Below are positions 41,853-50,767 of a stretch of DNA of 64,000 bases, piece by piece (positions within the stretch are counted from its first letter, which is position 1; each line of letters opens with the position of its first letter). A model generated the notes under the pieces. That model was given only the letters and a program-made list of their open reading frames with translations. It did no database searches and was not told the origin of the DNA. The position numbers and the translations under genes were made by a program. Source of the stretch: Rhodoferax sp. (GTDB lineage: Bacteria > Pseudomonadota > Gammaproteobacteria > Burkholderiales > Burkholderiaceae_C); assembly GCA_024235935.1 (NCBI GenBank), contig JACKLL010000017.1, positions 1-64,000 of the forward strand. Direction: 5' to 3'.

Positions 41853-44213
41853 TCAGGCCTCGTCAGGTTTCAGGTCGCCGGCCAGCCGCACGGCATTGGC
41901 GACCACCAGCAGGGAACTGCCCGCCATGCCCAGTCCCGCCAGCCAGGCCGGGATCCAGCCCACCACGGCCAGCGGGATGCAGGCCATGTTGTAGGCCAGT
42001 GCCCAGCCCAGGTTCTGGCGCACGATCCGCATCGTACGCCGCGCAAGTTGCAGCGTTTGCGTGACCCGCAGCAACTGCCCGCCCAGCACGACGAAATCGG
42101 CCTGCGACTGCGCCAGTGGCGTGGCCCGGCCCATGGCAAACGACACGTCGGCACCGGCAAGCACCGGCGCATCGTTCAAGCCGTCACCGACCATCGCCAC
42201 CCTGTGCCCTGCGCGCTGCTGCGCGCGCAGAAACGCCAGCTTGGCGTCGGGTGTGCAACCGGCCTGCACCGAGGACATGCCCAGCTTCGCACCGACCTGT
42301 TCGGCGGCCTCCTGCGTGTCACCCGACAGCATGTGCACCGTGAGCCCTTGTGCCAGCAGCGCAGCCACTGTTTCTGACGCATCCTCCCGCAAGGCCTGCG
42401 TCAGCGTGAAACTGGCCAGCCAGCCGGCGGCGTCGCACAGATGGGTCTGCCCTGCCTCGGCCTGCGCATCCCGTTCCGGCATGCCGCAGAAATCGGCCCG
42501 GCCAAGCCGAAGATGCCGCGGCGCGTCGTCCGAACCCGTGTACCGCAATTCGCCGGCAATGCCCTCGCCGGCGCGTTCCTGCAGCCCGTGCACGACCCAG
42601 CCTGACGGCGCAGGGGCCGGCGACGCCGCCTCAGCCGCCGCCACAATGGCGCGCGAAACCGGATGCAGCGACTGGCGGGCCAGCGCCGCCGCCATGGCCA
42701 GCACCTGTTGCCGGTCGGCACCTGCGCGCAGCTGCATGTCGGCCACCTGCTGGCGGTCGTGCGTCAGCGTGCCGGTCTTGTCGAACACCACGGTATCCAC
42801 CTGCGCCAGTGACTCCAGCGCCTGCAGGCGGCGCACCATGACACCGGCACGCGCCAGGCTGCCGGCACTGGCCAGCATGGCGGTCGGGGTGGCCAGCGAC
42901 AGCGCACACGGACAGGTGACGATGAGCACGGCCACCGCCACCATCAATGCATGGCTCTCACCCTGCGACCACCAGTACAGCGCCGACAAGGCAGCCGCCA
43001 GCAGCACGAACAGCAGAAAGGGTTTGGCGATCCGGTCGGCCAGTTGCGCCAGCCGGGGCCGGGCGGTCGCGGCGCTGTGCACCAGCGCCACGATGGCGGC
43101 AAACCGGGTCTGGGCGCCCGTGCGCTCGACCTGGACGGTGATGGTGCCGCTGAGGTTGTAGCTGCCGGCGACGACTTGCGCACCGGTGTCGCGCCGAACC
43201 GGGTGCGATTCGCCGGTGAGCAGCGACTGGTCGACCGTGGTGCTGCCCGTGATGATCACGCCATCGGCGGGGATCGCCTCACCCGCCAGCACCTGCACCA
43301 CGTCGCCAACCGCCAGTCGCCGCACGGCGACGGCCTCGAAGCTCCCGTCAGCACGGCGCCGATGCACCGCCTCCGGCATCCGGTTGACCATGGCCTCGAG
43401 GGCGCCGGCGGTCCGGTCGCGCAGGCGCAGTTCCAGCCAGCGGCCGGTCAGCAGGAAAAAAACGAACATCGTCAGCGAGTCGAAGAACACTTCGCGCCCG
43501 AAGATGCCCTGCGGCTCGAAGGTGCCCGCCGTACTGACCGCAAAAGTGATCAGCAAGGCGATGGCCACTGGCAGGTCCATGCTGATACGCCGCTGCACCA
43601 GGTCGCGCAGCGCACTGCGAAAGAACGGACCGCAGGAAAACAGGATCACCGGCAGCGACAGCACCCAGGAGGCCCAACGCAGCAGGTGTTCGGATTCGGC
43701 ACTGAGATCGCCGGGCTTGGCCACATACGCCGGGTACGCGTACATCATGACCTGCATCATGCACAGCCCTGCCACCAGCCAGCGCCACAGCATGGTGCGG
43801 CTCTCCTGCAACCGCGCTGCGCGGGCACTGCTGTCGTTGGCCGGCAGCGGCCGGTAGCCGACCCTGCGGATCTCGCCCATCCACTGCGACGGCTGCACGG
43901 CGTCGGGGGACCAGACCACGGTGGCACGGCGGCTCGCCGCGCTGACATCGACCTGCTGCACGCCCGGCATGGCACCCAGGGCCCGCTCGATCGTGATGGC
44001 GCAGGCCGAGCAGGTGATGCCATCGATCATGACACTCGACTCGACCATGTGCTTGTCGCGCGGGCAGGGGCGGCTGAAGGCGCCCCACGCCTCGGGGTCG
44101 TCCAGCAGCAATGCCGCCGCTTCTTCTGCGGCGCCGCCAACTCGGCCACGCACATCGACCGCAGAGCCGAAATCATGCAAGCGGGGATCGGCGGCCAACT
44201 GTGCTCCGGACAT
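41853..44213 (-). CDS. ccoI: Copper-transporting P-type ATPase CcoI (FixI)
   Basis: This 786-residue P1B-type ATPase delivers copper for cbb3 oxidase assembly. An N-terminal heavy-metal-associated domain holds GITCSACA. The membrane domain has CPC (VTCPCALSLATPT) for metal passage. The cytosolic domains contain TGES (actuator), DKTGTLTHD (phosphorylated Asp), and GDGLNDAPVLAGAD. An extra N-terminal stretch with a putative Cys pair (SRPCPRDKHM) precedes the HMA domain, as in FixI. The ATG at 44213 lies 36 bases from an FNR box (44249-44262), in the region shared with the divergent uspA-like gene. Confidence 0.95.
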   Translation of the reverse strand: MSGAQLAADPRLHDFGSAVDVRGRVGGAAEEAAALLLDDPEAWGAFSRPCPRDKHMVESSVMIDGITCSACAITIERALGAMPGVQQVDVSAASRRATVVWSPDAVQPSQWMGEIRRVGYRPLPANDSSARAARLQESRTMLWRWLVAGLCMMQVMMYAYPAYVAKPGDLSAESEHLLRWASWVLSLPVILFSCGPFFRSALRDLVQRRISMDLPVAIALLITFAVSTAGTFEPQGIFGREVFFDSLTMFVFFLLTGRWLELRLRDRTAGALEAMVNRMPEAVHRRRADGSFEAVAVRRLAVGDVVQVLAGEAIPADGVIITGSTTVDQSLLTGESHPVRRDTGAQVVAGSYNLSGTITVQVERTGAQTRFAAIVALVHSAATARPRLAQLADRIAKPFLLFVLLAAALSALYWWSQGESHALMVAVAVLIVTCPCALSLATPTAMLASAGSLARAGVMVRRLQALESLAQVDTVVFDKTGTLTHDRQQVADMQLRAGADRQQVLAMAAALARQSLHPVSRAIVAAAEAASPAPAPSGWVVHGLQERAGEGIAGELRYTGSDDAPRHLRLGRADFCGMPERDAQAEAGQTHLCDAAGWLASFTLTQALREDASETVAALLAQGLTVHMLSGDTQEAAEQVGAKLGMSSVQAGCTPDAKLAFLRAQQRAGHRVAMVGDGLNDAPVLAGADVSFAMGRATPLAQSQADFVVLGGQLLRVTQTLQLARRTMRIVRQNLGWALAYNMACIPLAVVGWIPAWLAGLGMAGSSLLVVANAVRLAGDLKPDEA

Positions 44214-44248
44214 GGTGGAGAAGCTTAACGGAAAATTGCCGATTTCCC

Positions 44249-44262
44249 TTGATCTGCATCAA
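44249..44262. promoter_or_regulatory. FNR box between ccoI and the universal stress gene
   Basis: TTGATCTGCATCAA is an exact match to the FNR consensus TTGAT-N4-ATCAA. It lies 36 bases from the ccoI start and 60 from the uspA-like ATG, so it may control both divergent genes. Confidence 0.9.
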
Positions 44263-44321
44263 GCCGCATCGGCACCTCTGCCCTATGCTCGAGTTGTCCC
44301 ATACCCCAAAAGGAGATCAGC

Positions 44322-44765
44322 ATGTACCAGCGCATTCTCGTGGCCACCGACGGCTCCAACCTGTCCCGCAAGGCCGTTTCCAGCGCCATTGCATTGGCCG
44401 CCTTGTGCGACGCAGAACTGGTCGCGCTGAAGGTCGTGGCGCGTTATCCGATGACCTACTTCGAAGGCGGCATGGCGGTGCAGGCCGGCGAAGTGGCGCG
44501 CATCGAGAAACAATGGGCCGACAACGCCCAGGCAGTCGTCGATGCGGTCAAGAAGACGGCGATGGCCAAGGGCGTGAAGGCCAAGGCCATCACCGCGAAG
44601 TCGGACCTGGTGTCTGAAGCCGTGATCGCAGCCGCCAAGAAGCACAAATGCGACCTGATCGTCATGGCGTCGCACGGCCGCCGCGGCATCAAGCGCCTGC
44701 TGCTGGGCAGCGAAACCCAGCTGGTGCTGACGCACTCGCACGTTCCGGTGCTGGTGCTGCGCTAG
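44322..44765 (+). CDS. Universal stress protein (UspA family)
   Basis: This 147-residue protein has the UspA fold: VATDGSNLSRKAVSSAI at the N terminus and the ATP-binding loop GRRGIKRLLLGSETQLVL, with G-x2-G-x9-G-S. Thus it is likely an ATP-binding member. The ribosome site AAAAGGAGATC precedes the ATG at 44322, and a perfect FNR box is centred about 66 bases upstream of it. Universal stress genes are known FNR/Anr targets in several proteobacteria, so expression with falling oxygen is expected. It is convergent with the malonate cluster. Confidence 0.93.
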   Translation: MYQRILVATDGSNLSRKAVSSAIALAALCDAELVALKVVARYPMTYFEGGMAVQAGEVARIEKQWADNAQAVVDAVKKTAMAKGVKAKAITAKSDLVSEAVIAAAKKHKCDLIVMASHGRRGIKRLLLGSETQLVLTHSHVPVLVLR

Positions 44766-44840
44766 GCAGCTTCGCCTTGCGGCCCGGGCCCATCGCAGGG
44801 CGCTGGCCGATGCGGGACTGCGACTGCGACCCCGGCCGGT

Positions 44841-46409
44841 TCAACCCGCCTTGAACAGGTCGCGATAACGGTCGCGCAACAGGTTCTTCTGCACCTTGCC
44901 CATCGCGTTGCGGGGCAGGTCATCGACGACGAAACACTGTTTGGGAACCTTGAAATTGGCCAGCCGGGCCCGCGTCGCGGCAATGATCTGCTGCGGGTCC
45001 AGGCTCTGGCCGTCGCGGCAGGTGACGACCAGTACGCCGACCTCGCCAAAATCCGGATGGGCAATCCCGACCAGGGCACTCTCCGCGACGCCGGGCAGAT
45101 CGTTCACATAGCTTTCGACCTCGGCCGGGTACACGTTGTAGCCGCCACTGATGATCAGGTCCTTGCTGCGCCCGACGATGGTCACATAGCCATCCGCATC
45201 GATGCGGCCGACGTCGCCGGTCTTGAAGAAACCGTCGGACGTGAATTCCTCGCGGGTCTTCTCCGGCATGTGCCAGTAACCCTTGAAGACGTTGGGGCCG
45301 CGGACCTGGATGCCGCCGATCTCGCCCTGCGCGACGGCATTGCCGGCATCGTCCTGCACCCGAAGTTCCACGCCCGGCAACGGAAAGCCGACCGTGCCGC
45401 CGCGGCGCTCGCCGCGCGCCGGGTCGCAGGGATTGGACGTCAACATCGCCGTCTCCGACATGCCATAGCGTTCAAGAATGGTGTGGCCGGTGCGCTTTGT
45501 CCACTCGGTGAAGGTATCCAGCAACAGCGGCGCGGAGCCCGAAATGAACAGGCGCATGTTGCGGCACTGCGCCGGATTCAGGCCCGATTCGGCCAGCATG
45601 CGCACGTACAGGGTCGGCACGCCCATGAACACCGTGGCCCGCGGCAGGTTGCGTACCACCCAGCCCGGTTCGAATTTCGACTGCCACAGCATCGGGCTGC
45701 CGTTCAGCAGCGCGCCGTGCAACGCCACGAAAAGCCCATGCACGTGAAAGATCGGCAGTGCGTGGATCAGCACGTCGCCGCCCTGCGCCGGCGTGCGCCA
45801 ACCCCAGTAGTCCTTGAGCACCAGCGCATTGCTCAGCAGATTGGCGTGGCTGAGCATGGCCCCCTTGCTGCGGCCGGTGGTTCCGCTGGTGTACAGAATG
45901 GCCGCCATGTCGTCGCCGCGACGCGCTGCCACCACATGCTGGTCGCTGCAGAATGCGGCGCGCTCCAGCAGCGACCCGGTGCGGTCGGCGCCCAGCGTGA
46001 ACACATGGTCGGTGCCGGCCTTGAAGGCGAGCTGGCTGACCCAGCCGAAATTGCGCGGCGTGCAAACCACCACCGCCGGTTCGGCATCGCCGATGAAATA
46101 TTCCATCTCACCGCTCTGGTAGGCGGTGTTGAGCGGAAGAAACACATGGCCGGCACGCAGCGTCGCCAGGTACAGCATGGCAGCCTCGACCGACTTCTCC
46201 ACCTGCACGGCAATCCGTGAGCCCGGCGCCAGATCCAGGCTTTCCAGCAGGTTGGCGAGCATCGCACTGGCGCGCTCGATGTCGCGCCAGCTGTAGCAAA
46301 GCCCGCTGTCGGTTTCGATCGCAATGCCATCGAGGTCGGACGGAAACGCATCGCGCAAGGCGGCGAACAGATTGCGGTCGGTGGACGGGTTGGAGGTGGT
46401 CTTTTTCAT
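44841..46409 (-). CDS. matB: Malonyl-CoA synthetase (MatB-like acyl-CoA ligase)
   Basis: The 522-residue AMP-forming enzyme activates malonate to malonyl-CoA. The ANL motifs are present: ILYTSGTTGRSKGAMLSH (P-loop), YGMSETAMLTSNPCDPARGERRGGTVGFPLPGVELR, TGDVGRIDADGYVTIVGRSKDLIISGGYNVYP, and the C-terminal catalytic Lys in PRNAMGKVQKN. The MLTSNPCDPA and IPGSRR-like area with RRGGTVG is characteristic of malonate/methylmalonate ligases. It is the last gene of a cluster with a malonyl-CoA decarboxylase and a crotonase-like gene, which strengthens the call. The start at 46409 (MKKTTSN) fits the family length. Confidence 0.9.
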   Translation of the reverse strand: MKKTTSNPSTDRNLFAALRDAFPSDLDGIAIETDSGLCYSWRDIERASAMLANLLESLDLAPGSRIAVQVEKSVEAAMLYLATLRAGHVFLPLNTAYQSGEMEYFIGDAEPAVVVCTPRNFGWVSQLAFKAGTDHVFTLGADRTGSLLERAAFCSDQHVVAARRGDDMAAILYTSGTTGRSKGAMLSHANLLSNALVLKDYWGWRTPAQGGDVLIHALPIFHVHGLFVALHGALLNGSPMLWQSKFEPGWVVRNLPRATVFMGVPTLYVRMLAESGLNPAQCRNMRLFISGSAPLLLDTFTEWTKRTGHTILERYGMSETAMLTSNPCDPARGERRGGTVGFPLPGVELRVQDDAGNAVAQGEIGGIQVRGPNVFKGYWHMPEKTREEFTSDGFFKTGDVGRIDADGYVTIVGRSKDLIISGGYNVYPAEVESYVNDLPGVAESALVGIAHPDFGEVGVLVVTCRDGQSLDPQQIIAATRARLANFKVPKQCFVVDDLPRNAMGKVQKNLLRDRYRDLFKAG

Positions 46410-46443
46410 GGAGGTAGCGCCCGGTGGCGGGTCTTGTCGTGGG

Positions 46444-47235
46444 TCAGAAGGCAGGTTTGCGCTTGGCGATGAAGGCGGCAATGCCTTCGCGGTGTTCAGC
46501 CGAATCCGCATAGCCATAGGCGTCCGCGGCCAGCGCATCGAGCAGGGACTGGCGGCCCGGCACAGCCGACGGTGCACCGGCCAGCACCCGCAGCATGCGC
46601 TTGTGCATGCGCGCCGCCTGGGGCGCAAGGGCGCAGATGCGCTGCAGGTGCAGATCCGACTGCGCCGGCAATTCGGCATCGTCGACCACCTGGTTCAGGA
46701 ATCCGAGTTGCCACATGCGCTGCGCATCCAGCACCTCGGCCTCCAGCAGGATTGCGCGCGCGGCACTGGCACCTGTCGCCTGCAGCACCAGGTCGAGCTC
46801 GCGTGGCGCCATCGGAAATCCCAGACGGGCAATGGGCGCACCGAAGCGGGCCGACTGTCCTGCGATGCGGATGTCGCAACAGCTGGCGATCTCCAGTCCG
46901 GCCCCCATGCAATTGCCTTCGATGCGGGCCAGCAATGGCACGTCGCAGGCCAGCATCGCCTGCAGCGCACCCCAGACAAGGCCCTCGTGGAAGTCGCGCA
47001 GCTGCGCCTCGTCAAAACGGAACTGCGGGTACTCGGCAATATTGCCACCCGCGCAGAAATGGGCGTCCGCACCGGCCACGACGACGCAGCGCAGTGCGGC
47101 ATCGCCGGCCAGCCGCTCGAAGCCCGCTCGCAACTGGCGCCACATGTCCAGCGACATCGCGTTGAATCGGCCGGGAGACTGCAGCGTGACCGTGGCCACC
47201 GCGCCCCGGGATGCAAAAACAATGTCTCCTGCCAT
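46444..47235 (-). CDS. Enoyl-CoA hydratase/isomerase family protein
   Basis: This 263-residue crotonase-fold protein has the oxyanion-hole segments AGADAHFCAGGNIAEY and ARIEGNCMGAGLEIASCCDIRIA. The catalytic glutamates of standard enoyl-CoA hydratases are partly different: the second glutamate position in the region APIARLGFPMAPRELDLVL is not clearly conserved, so it may act as an isomerase, a hydrolase or another CoA-thioester enzyme. It sits between the malonyl-CoA decarboxylase (gap 41 bases) and matB (gap 34 bases), which suggests a role with malonyl-CoA or a related acyl-CoA. The exact reaction is unknown. Confidence 0.84.
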   Translation of the reverse strand: MAGDIVFASRGAVATVTLQSPGRFNAMSLDMWRQLRAGFERLAGDAALRCVVVAGADAHFCAGGNIAEYPQFRFDEAQLRDFHEGLVWGALQAMLACDVPLLARIEGNCMGAGLEIASCCDIRIAGQSARFGAPIARLGFPMAPRELDLVLQATGASAARAILLEAEVLDAQRMWQLGFLNQVVDDAELPAQSDLHLQRICALAPQAARMHKRMLRVLAGAPSAVPGRQSLLDALAADAYGYADSAEHREGIAAFIAKRKPAF

Positions 47236-47276
47236 GGTCTCCTGTCGCCCCGACCGCGCAACGCGGTCGCAATACC

Positions 47277-48719
47277 TTACAGCACCAGCGCGTCGATCGC
47301 GCTGGAAGTGGGAATCTTGCCCTGGGCCAGCTGGCTGCGGTGCTTGTCCAGCCGGTTCAGGTCGTACAGATAGTTGACCATCAGCGCGCAGGACTGCTTG
47401 AGGCCCTTGGTCGAGCTGTCGGCCGCCCAGTTCAGCCGCTCGATGCGGGCGCCGTTGCCCAGGTGGAAGCGCGCCACCGGATCCAGCGGACGGTCCCCCT
47501 TGCCCAGCTCGGTCAGATAGGTCGCAGCCGCCTGCATCAGCAGCTTGCGCAGCGGCGACTTTTCCGGCAGGTCCAGCGGCGCATCGAACGCGGCCAACAA
47601 GGCCTCGGGCGTCGGTGCTTCGATCTCCAGCGCCTGCGCCAGTTGCAGGCGCACCTTGGGTCCGAGCTTGTCAAGCAGCTTGCCGGTGTTCCTGGTCAGC
47701 CAGCTGCGCAGGCCCGGAATCGGCGACAGCGTCGCGAACCGCTTGAGCTTCGGGAACTCCTCCTGCAAGGCCTCCACCACGCGCTTGATCAGCGAGTCGC
47801 CGAAACTGACACCCCGTAAACCGGGCTGCGTATTGCTGATTGAATAGAAGATCGCCGTGGTGGCCTTGTTCAGGTCGGCGGCCGACGCGGTTTCGTCGAG
47901 CAGCGGCGCCATGCTGTCGGACATCTGGTCAAGCAGGGCGACCTCGACAAAGATCAGTGGTTCGTCGGGCATGTGAGGATGAAAGAAGCCGTAGCAGCGG
48001 CGGTCGCTGTCGAGCCGGTTCTTGACGTCCGCCCAGCTGCGAATGGCATGCACCGCTTCATACTGGATCAGCTTCTCGATCAGCGAGGCCGGCGAATCCC
48101 AGCTGATGCGGCGCAACTCCAGAAATGCCACGTCGAACCAGCTCGAGAACAGCCCTTCGAGCTCGGCATCGATGGGCGCCAGCCACTTCTCCGTGCGAAG
48201 CAGCGGCAGGATCTCGGCCCGCAGATTCACCAGAAAACGCATGCCCTGCGCAAAACCGGCGAAACGCTGCAGCAGCCGGGAGCGCGGCGACTCCAGCGCC
48301 TGGCGCAGTGCAATCTCGGCCTGCCCGTGCTCGGTGCTGCCCTGGCTGGCTTCGTACTGCGCATGGGCCGCCTGCAACACCTCACGGTCGTGCGCAAAGC
48401 GCTCGCTGATCAGACGCAGGCAATCCATGCGCTCGGGCGCCGGGGCCTGCGCATACCAGCGCGCGATCTCACTGGCACGCCGACCGGCTTCGACCTCGCT
48501 GACCTGGCGGTCCACCACTGACTGCAATTCGCCCAGAATGCGCCGCAACTCGCGCGGTGACAAGGCCTCGTCTCCCTTGCGCACCACGCCGTCGAGCCGC
48601 TGCGCCAGCGTGCGCGGACCACCGCGCGACGCGCTGCCGGCGTCGGCCTTGTCGTCGGCAGCCGTCTGCGGCATCAGCCGCGCCACTTTCTCGAGGAGCC
48701 AGTTGCTTGTCGTCGTCAT
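47277..48719 (-). CDS. Malonyl-CoA decarboxylase (MCD family)
   Basis: The 480-residue enzyme decarboxylates malonyl-CoA to acetyl-CoA. It is a full-length MCD: an N-terminal helical part followed by the GNAT-like catalytic half. Typical segments include LRRISWDSPASLIEKLIQYEAVHAI, CYGFFHPHMPDEPLIFVEVAL, FYSISNTQPGLRGVSFG, FATLSPIPGLRSWL and FHLGNGARIERLNWAADSS. The conserved Ser/His residues in SPIPG and FHLGNGA are the proposed catalytic ones. Start at 48719 (MTTTSN) with a ribosome site AAGGTAATG; a longer frame starts at 48749. With MatB, it forms a simple malonate-to-acetyl-CoA route. Confidence 0.93.
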   Translation of the reverse strand: MTTTSNWLLEKVARLMPQTAADDKADAGSASRGGPRTLAQRLDGVVRKGDEALSPRELRRILGELQSVVDRQVSEVEAGRRASEIARWYAQAPAPERMDCLRLISERFAHDREVLQAAHAQYEASQGSTEHGQAEIALRQALESPRSRLLQRFAGFAQGMRFLVNLRAEILPLLRTEKWLAPIDAELEGLFSSWFDVAFLELRRISWDSPASLIEKLIQYEAVHAIRSWADVKNRLDSDRRCYGFFHPHMPDEPLIFVEVALLDQMSDSMAPLLDETASAADLNKATTAIFYSISNTQPGLRGVSFGDSLIKRVVEALQEEFPKLKRFATLSPIPGLRSWLTRNTGKLLDKLGPKVRLQLAQALEIEAPTPEALLAAFDAPLDLPEKSPLRKLLMQAAATYLTELGKGDRPLDPVARFHLGNGARIERLNWAADSSTKGLKQSCALMVNYLYDLNRLDKHRSQLAQGKIPTSSAIDALVL

Positions 48720-48738
48720 CGTCACATTACCTTCGAGT

Positions 48739-49593
48739 CTATCGCCCACGGCGGGCCGTCGGGGTCGGGGTTGCAGTGGCAGTTGACGCAGCCATGCGGT
48801 TCTGCGCCCACCACCACAGGCCGATGCCGGACAGGATCATCGGCACACACAGCCACTGTCCCATGCTCATGCCCAGCGACAGCAGGCCGAGGAACGGATC
48901 GGGCTCGCGAAAGAATTCCGCCGTGAAGCGCAGCGTGCCGTACCCCACCAGAAACGCCGCAGCGACCTGCCCGGTTGCCCGTTCCTTGCGGGCATACAGC
49001 CACAGCAGCGTGAACAACAGCAACCCTTCGAGCAGAAACTGGTAGATCTGCGATGGGTGGCGCGGCAGGTCGCCCGCTCCCTGGAACACCATGCCCCAGG
49101 GCAGGCTCGGGTCGGCGAGACGCCCCGGCAGCTCGCCGTTGATGAAATTGCCGATGCGCCCGGCCGCCAGGCCGGTCGGCACGCAGGGCGCCACGAAATC
49201 AGCCACCTGCCAGAACGGCCGCTTGCGCGAGTGGGCAAACCAGACCATGGACGCGATCACGCCGATCAGCCCGCCATGAAAGCTCATGCCGCCTTGCCAG
49301 ACCGCGAATACCTCGAGCGGATGGGCCAGGTAGTAGGCCGGCTTGTAGAACAGGCAATAGCCCAGTCGCCCACCCAGCACCACGCCCACCACGCCCAGGA
49401 AGAGGATGTCCTCGACGTCGCGCCGGCTCCAGGCACCGGGGCCGCGCATCGCTGCGTATGGCGGATGCTTCAGCCGCAGCGTCCCCAGCAGAATGAACAG
49501 GCCAAACGCCGCCAGGTAGGTCAGTCCGTACCAGTGAATGGCGATGGGCCCGAGTTGCAGCGCGACCGGGTCGATATTCGGGTGAATCAGCAT
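48739..49593 (-). CDS. lgt: Prolipoprotein diacylglyceryl transferase
   Basis: The 284-residue inner-membrane enzyme attaches diacylglycerol to the lipobox cysteine of prolipoproteins. It has seven helices and the Lgt signature GRIGNFINGELPGR, the conserved HGG in GGMSFHGGLIG, and YQFLLEGLLLF and the Y/R-containing GxxRFTAEFFREPD at the end. The start at 49593 (MLIHPN) is likely; another ATG at 49602 would add three residues. It lies 19 bases before malonyl-CoA decarboxylase on the same strand, so it may be transcribed with the malonate cluster, although the functions differ. Confidence 0.94.
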   Translation of the reverse strand: MLIHPNIDPVALQLGPIAIHWYGLTYLAAFGLFILLGTLRLKHPPYAAMRGPGAWSRRDVEDILFLGVVGVVLGGRLGYCLFYKPAYYLAHPLEVFAVWQGGMSFHGGLIGVIASMVWFAHSRKRPFWQVADFVAPCVPTGLAAGRIGNFINGELPGRLADPSLPWGMVFQGAGDLPRHPSQIYQFLLEGLLLFTLLWLYARKERATGQVAAAFLVGYGTLRFTAEFFREPDPFLGLLSLGMSMGQWLCVPMILSGIGLWWWAQNRMAASTATATPTPTARRGR

Positions 49594-49648
49594 GGCCCGC
49601 ATTGTGCACGCCCGGCCGAGGCCCATCGGCGCATGGTCGGATAAGCCG

Positions 49649-50626
49649 TCACGGCTGCGGGTTTGCGGCGGGGGTTGCAGCAGCCGGCAACTGCTCGCGG
49701 ACAAAGGCCACGAAACGCGCCAGTACCGGGTTGTCGTTGTCGGGCGCCCAGACCAGACTGGTCTCGCAGCGGGTACCCGCTGCCAGCGCGGCCGAGGGGT
49801 CCGGGGTCGCCAGGCGCACGCCGCGCAGATCGCGGTAGCTGACCCCGGGTCGCTGGAACTGGCGCACGCTGTGCGGCACCCATGCCACGCCAAGACCCGC
49901 CGACACCAGGTTGACGATGGTCTGCATCTGATTGGCCTCCTGCGCCACCTGCGGCACGGCGCCGCTGCCGTGGTAAAGGCCGAAGATCGCATCATGCAGC
50001 GACGGGGCGATCCGGCGCGGAAAGATGACCAGCGGCAATTGCAATGCCTCGCGCAGGCTGGGCGCTGCGGTGCGCAGGGCCAGCGCGTGATGGGCCGGAA
50101 GTGCCAGGGTCAGCGGCTCGGAGGCCACGCGCAGATGGGCCTGGCCGGCAGGCGCAAACCCCGGCGCATGCAAGAAGAAGCCGGCATCGATGTCGCCACG
50201 GGCGAAGGCCTCTGCCTGCACGTCGCCGGTCGCCTCGATCAGCTCGAGCATCACGTGGGGATGCCGCTCGCGAAAGCCACGCACCCATTGCGGCAACAAG
50301 GTGTAACCGACGGTGGACACGAATGCCAGCCGCAGGCGTCCGGCCTGACCATCGGCGGCGGCACGCGCCACGGCCGGCAAGGCCTGGGCGCGCGCCAGCA
50401 GATCCTGCACCTGTGGCAACAAGGCGGCGCCCCCGGCACTCAGCCGCACGCTGCGCTTGCTGCGCTCGAACAGGCGCACCCCCAGCAGGGCCTCGAGCTG
50501 GGCAATGCCCTGTGTCAGCGGCGGCTGGGTCATGTGCAGGCTGCGGGCGGCACGGCCGAAATGCAGCTCCTGCGCCACCGCCACGAACTGGCGCCACATG
50601 CGCAGGTCGATGGGTCGATCACTCAT
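49649..50626 (-). CDS. LysR-type transcription regulator
   Basis: This 325-residue regulator has a winged helix-turn-helix (MWRQFVAVAQELHFGRAARSLHMTQPPLTQGIAQLEALLGVRLFERSKRSVRLSAGG is its recognisable form, given here in short as the LysR pattern at residues 7-68) and a periplasmic-binding-like effector domain. It is divergent from ilvD with 141 bases between them, so it likely controls ilvD or itself in response to a metabolite. The ATG at 50626 is preferred; a TTG two codons earlier also opens the frame. The effector is unknown. Confidence 0.9.
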   Translation of the reverse strand: MSDRPIDLRMWRQFVAVAQELHFGRAARSLHMTQPPLTQGIAQLEALLGVRLFERSKRSVRLSAGGAALLPQVQDLLARAQALPAVARAAADGQAGRLRLAFVSTVGYTLLPQWVRGFRERHPHVMLELIEATGDVQAEAFARGDIDAGFFLHAPGFAPAGQAHLRVASEPLTLALPAHHALALRTAAPSLREALQLPLVIFPRRIAPSLHDAIFGLYHGSGAVPQVAQEANQMQTIVNLVSAGLGVAWVPHSVRQFQRPGVSYRDLRGVRLATPDPSAALAAGTRCETSLVWAPDNDNPVLARFVAFVREQLPAAATPAANPQP

Positions 50627-50767
50627 ATGCAAAACATATCAATCACGGCTTAAAAGTATATTTGAACAAGTGTTTATGCGCGCGCATACTTGCACCCTGG
50701 CGTCACGGCGCCGGCCCGGTGCCGGCAGTGCTGTACGTTCCTCCATCAACCTCCAAGAGACACTCCC

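Noticed and set aside
39972..42377. An 801-residue open frame on the plus strand
   Set aside because: It is antisense to ccoO, ccoN, ccoS and the end of ccoI, is rich in His, Gln and Arg as such shadows are, and has no recognisable domain.
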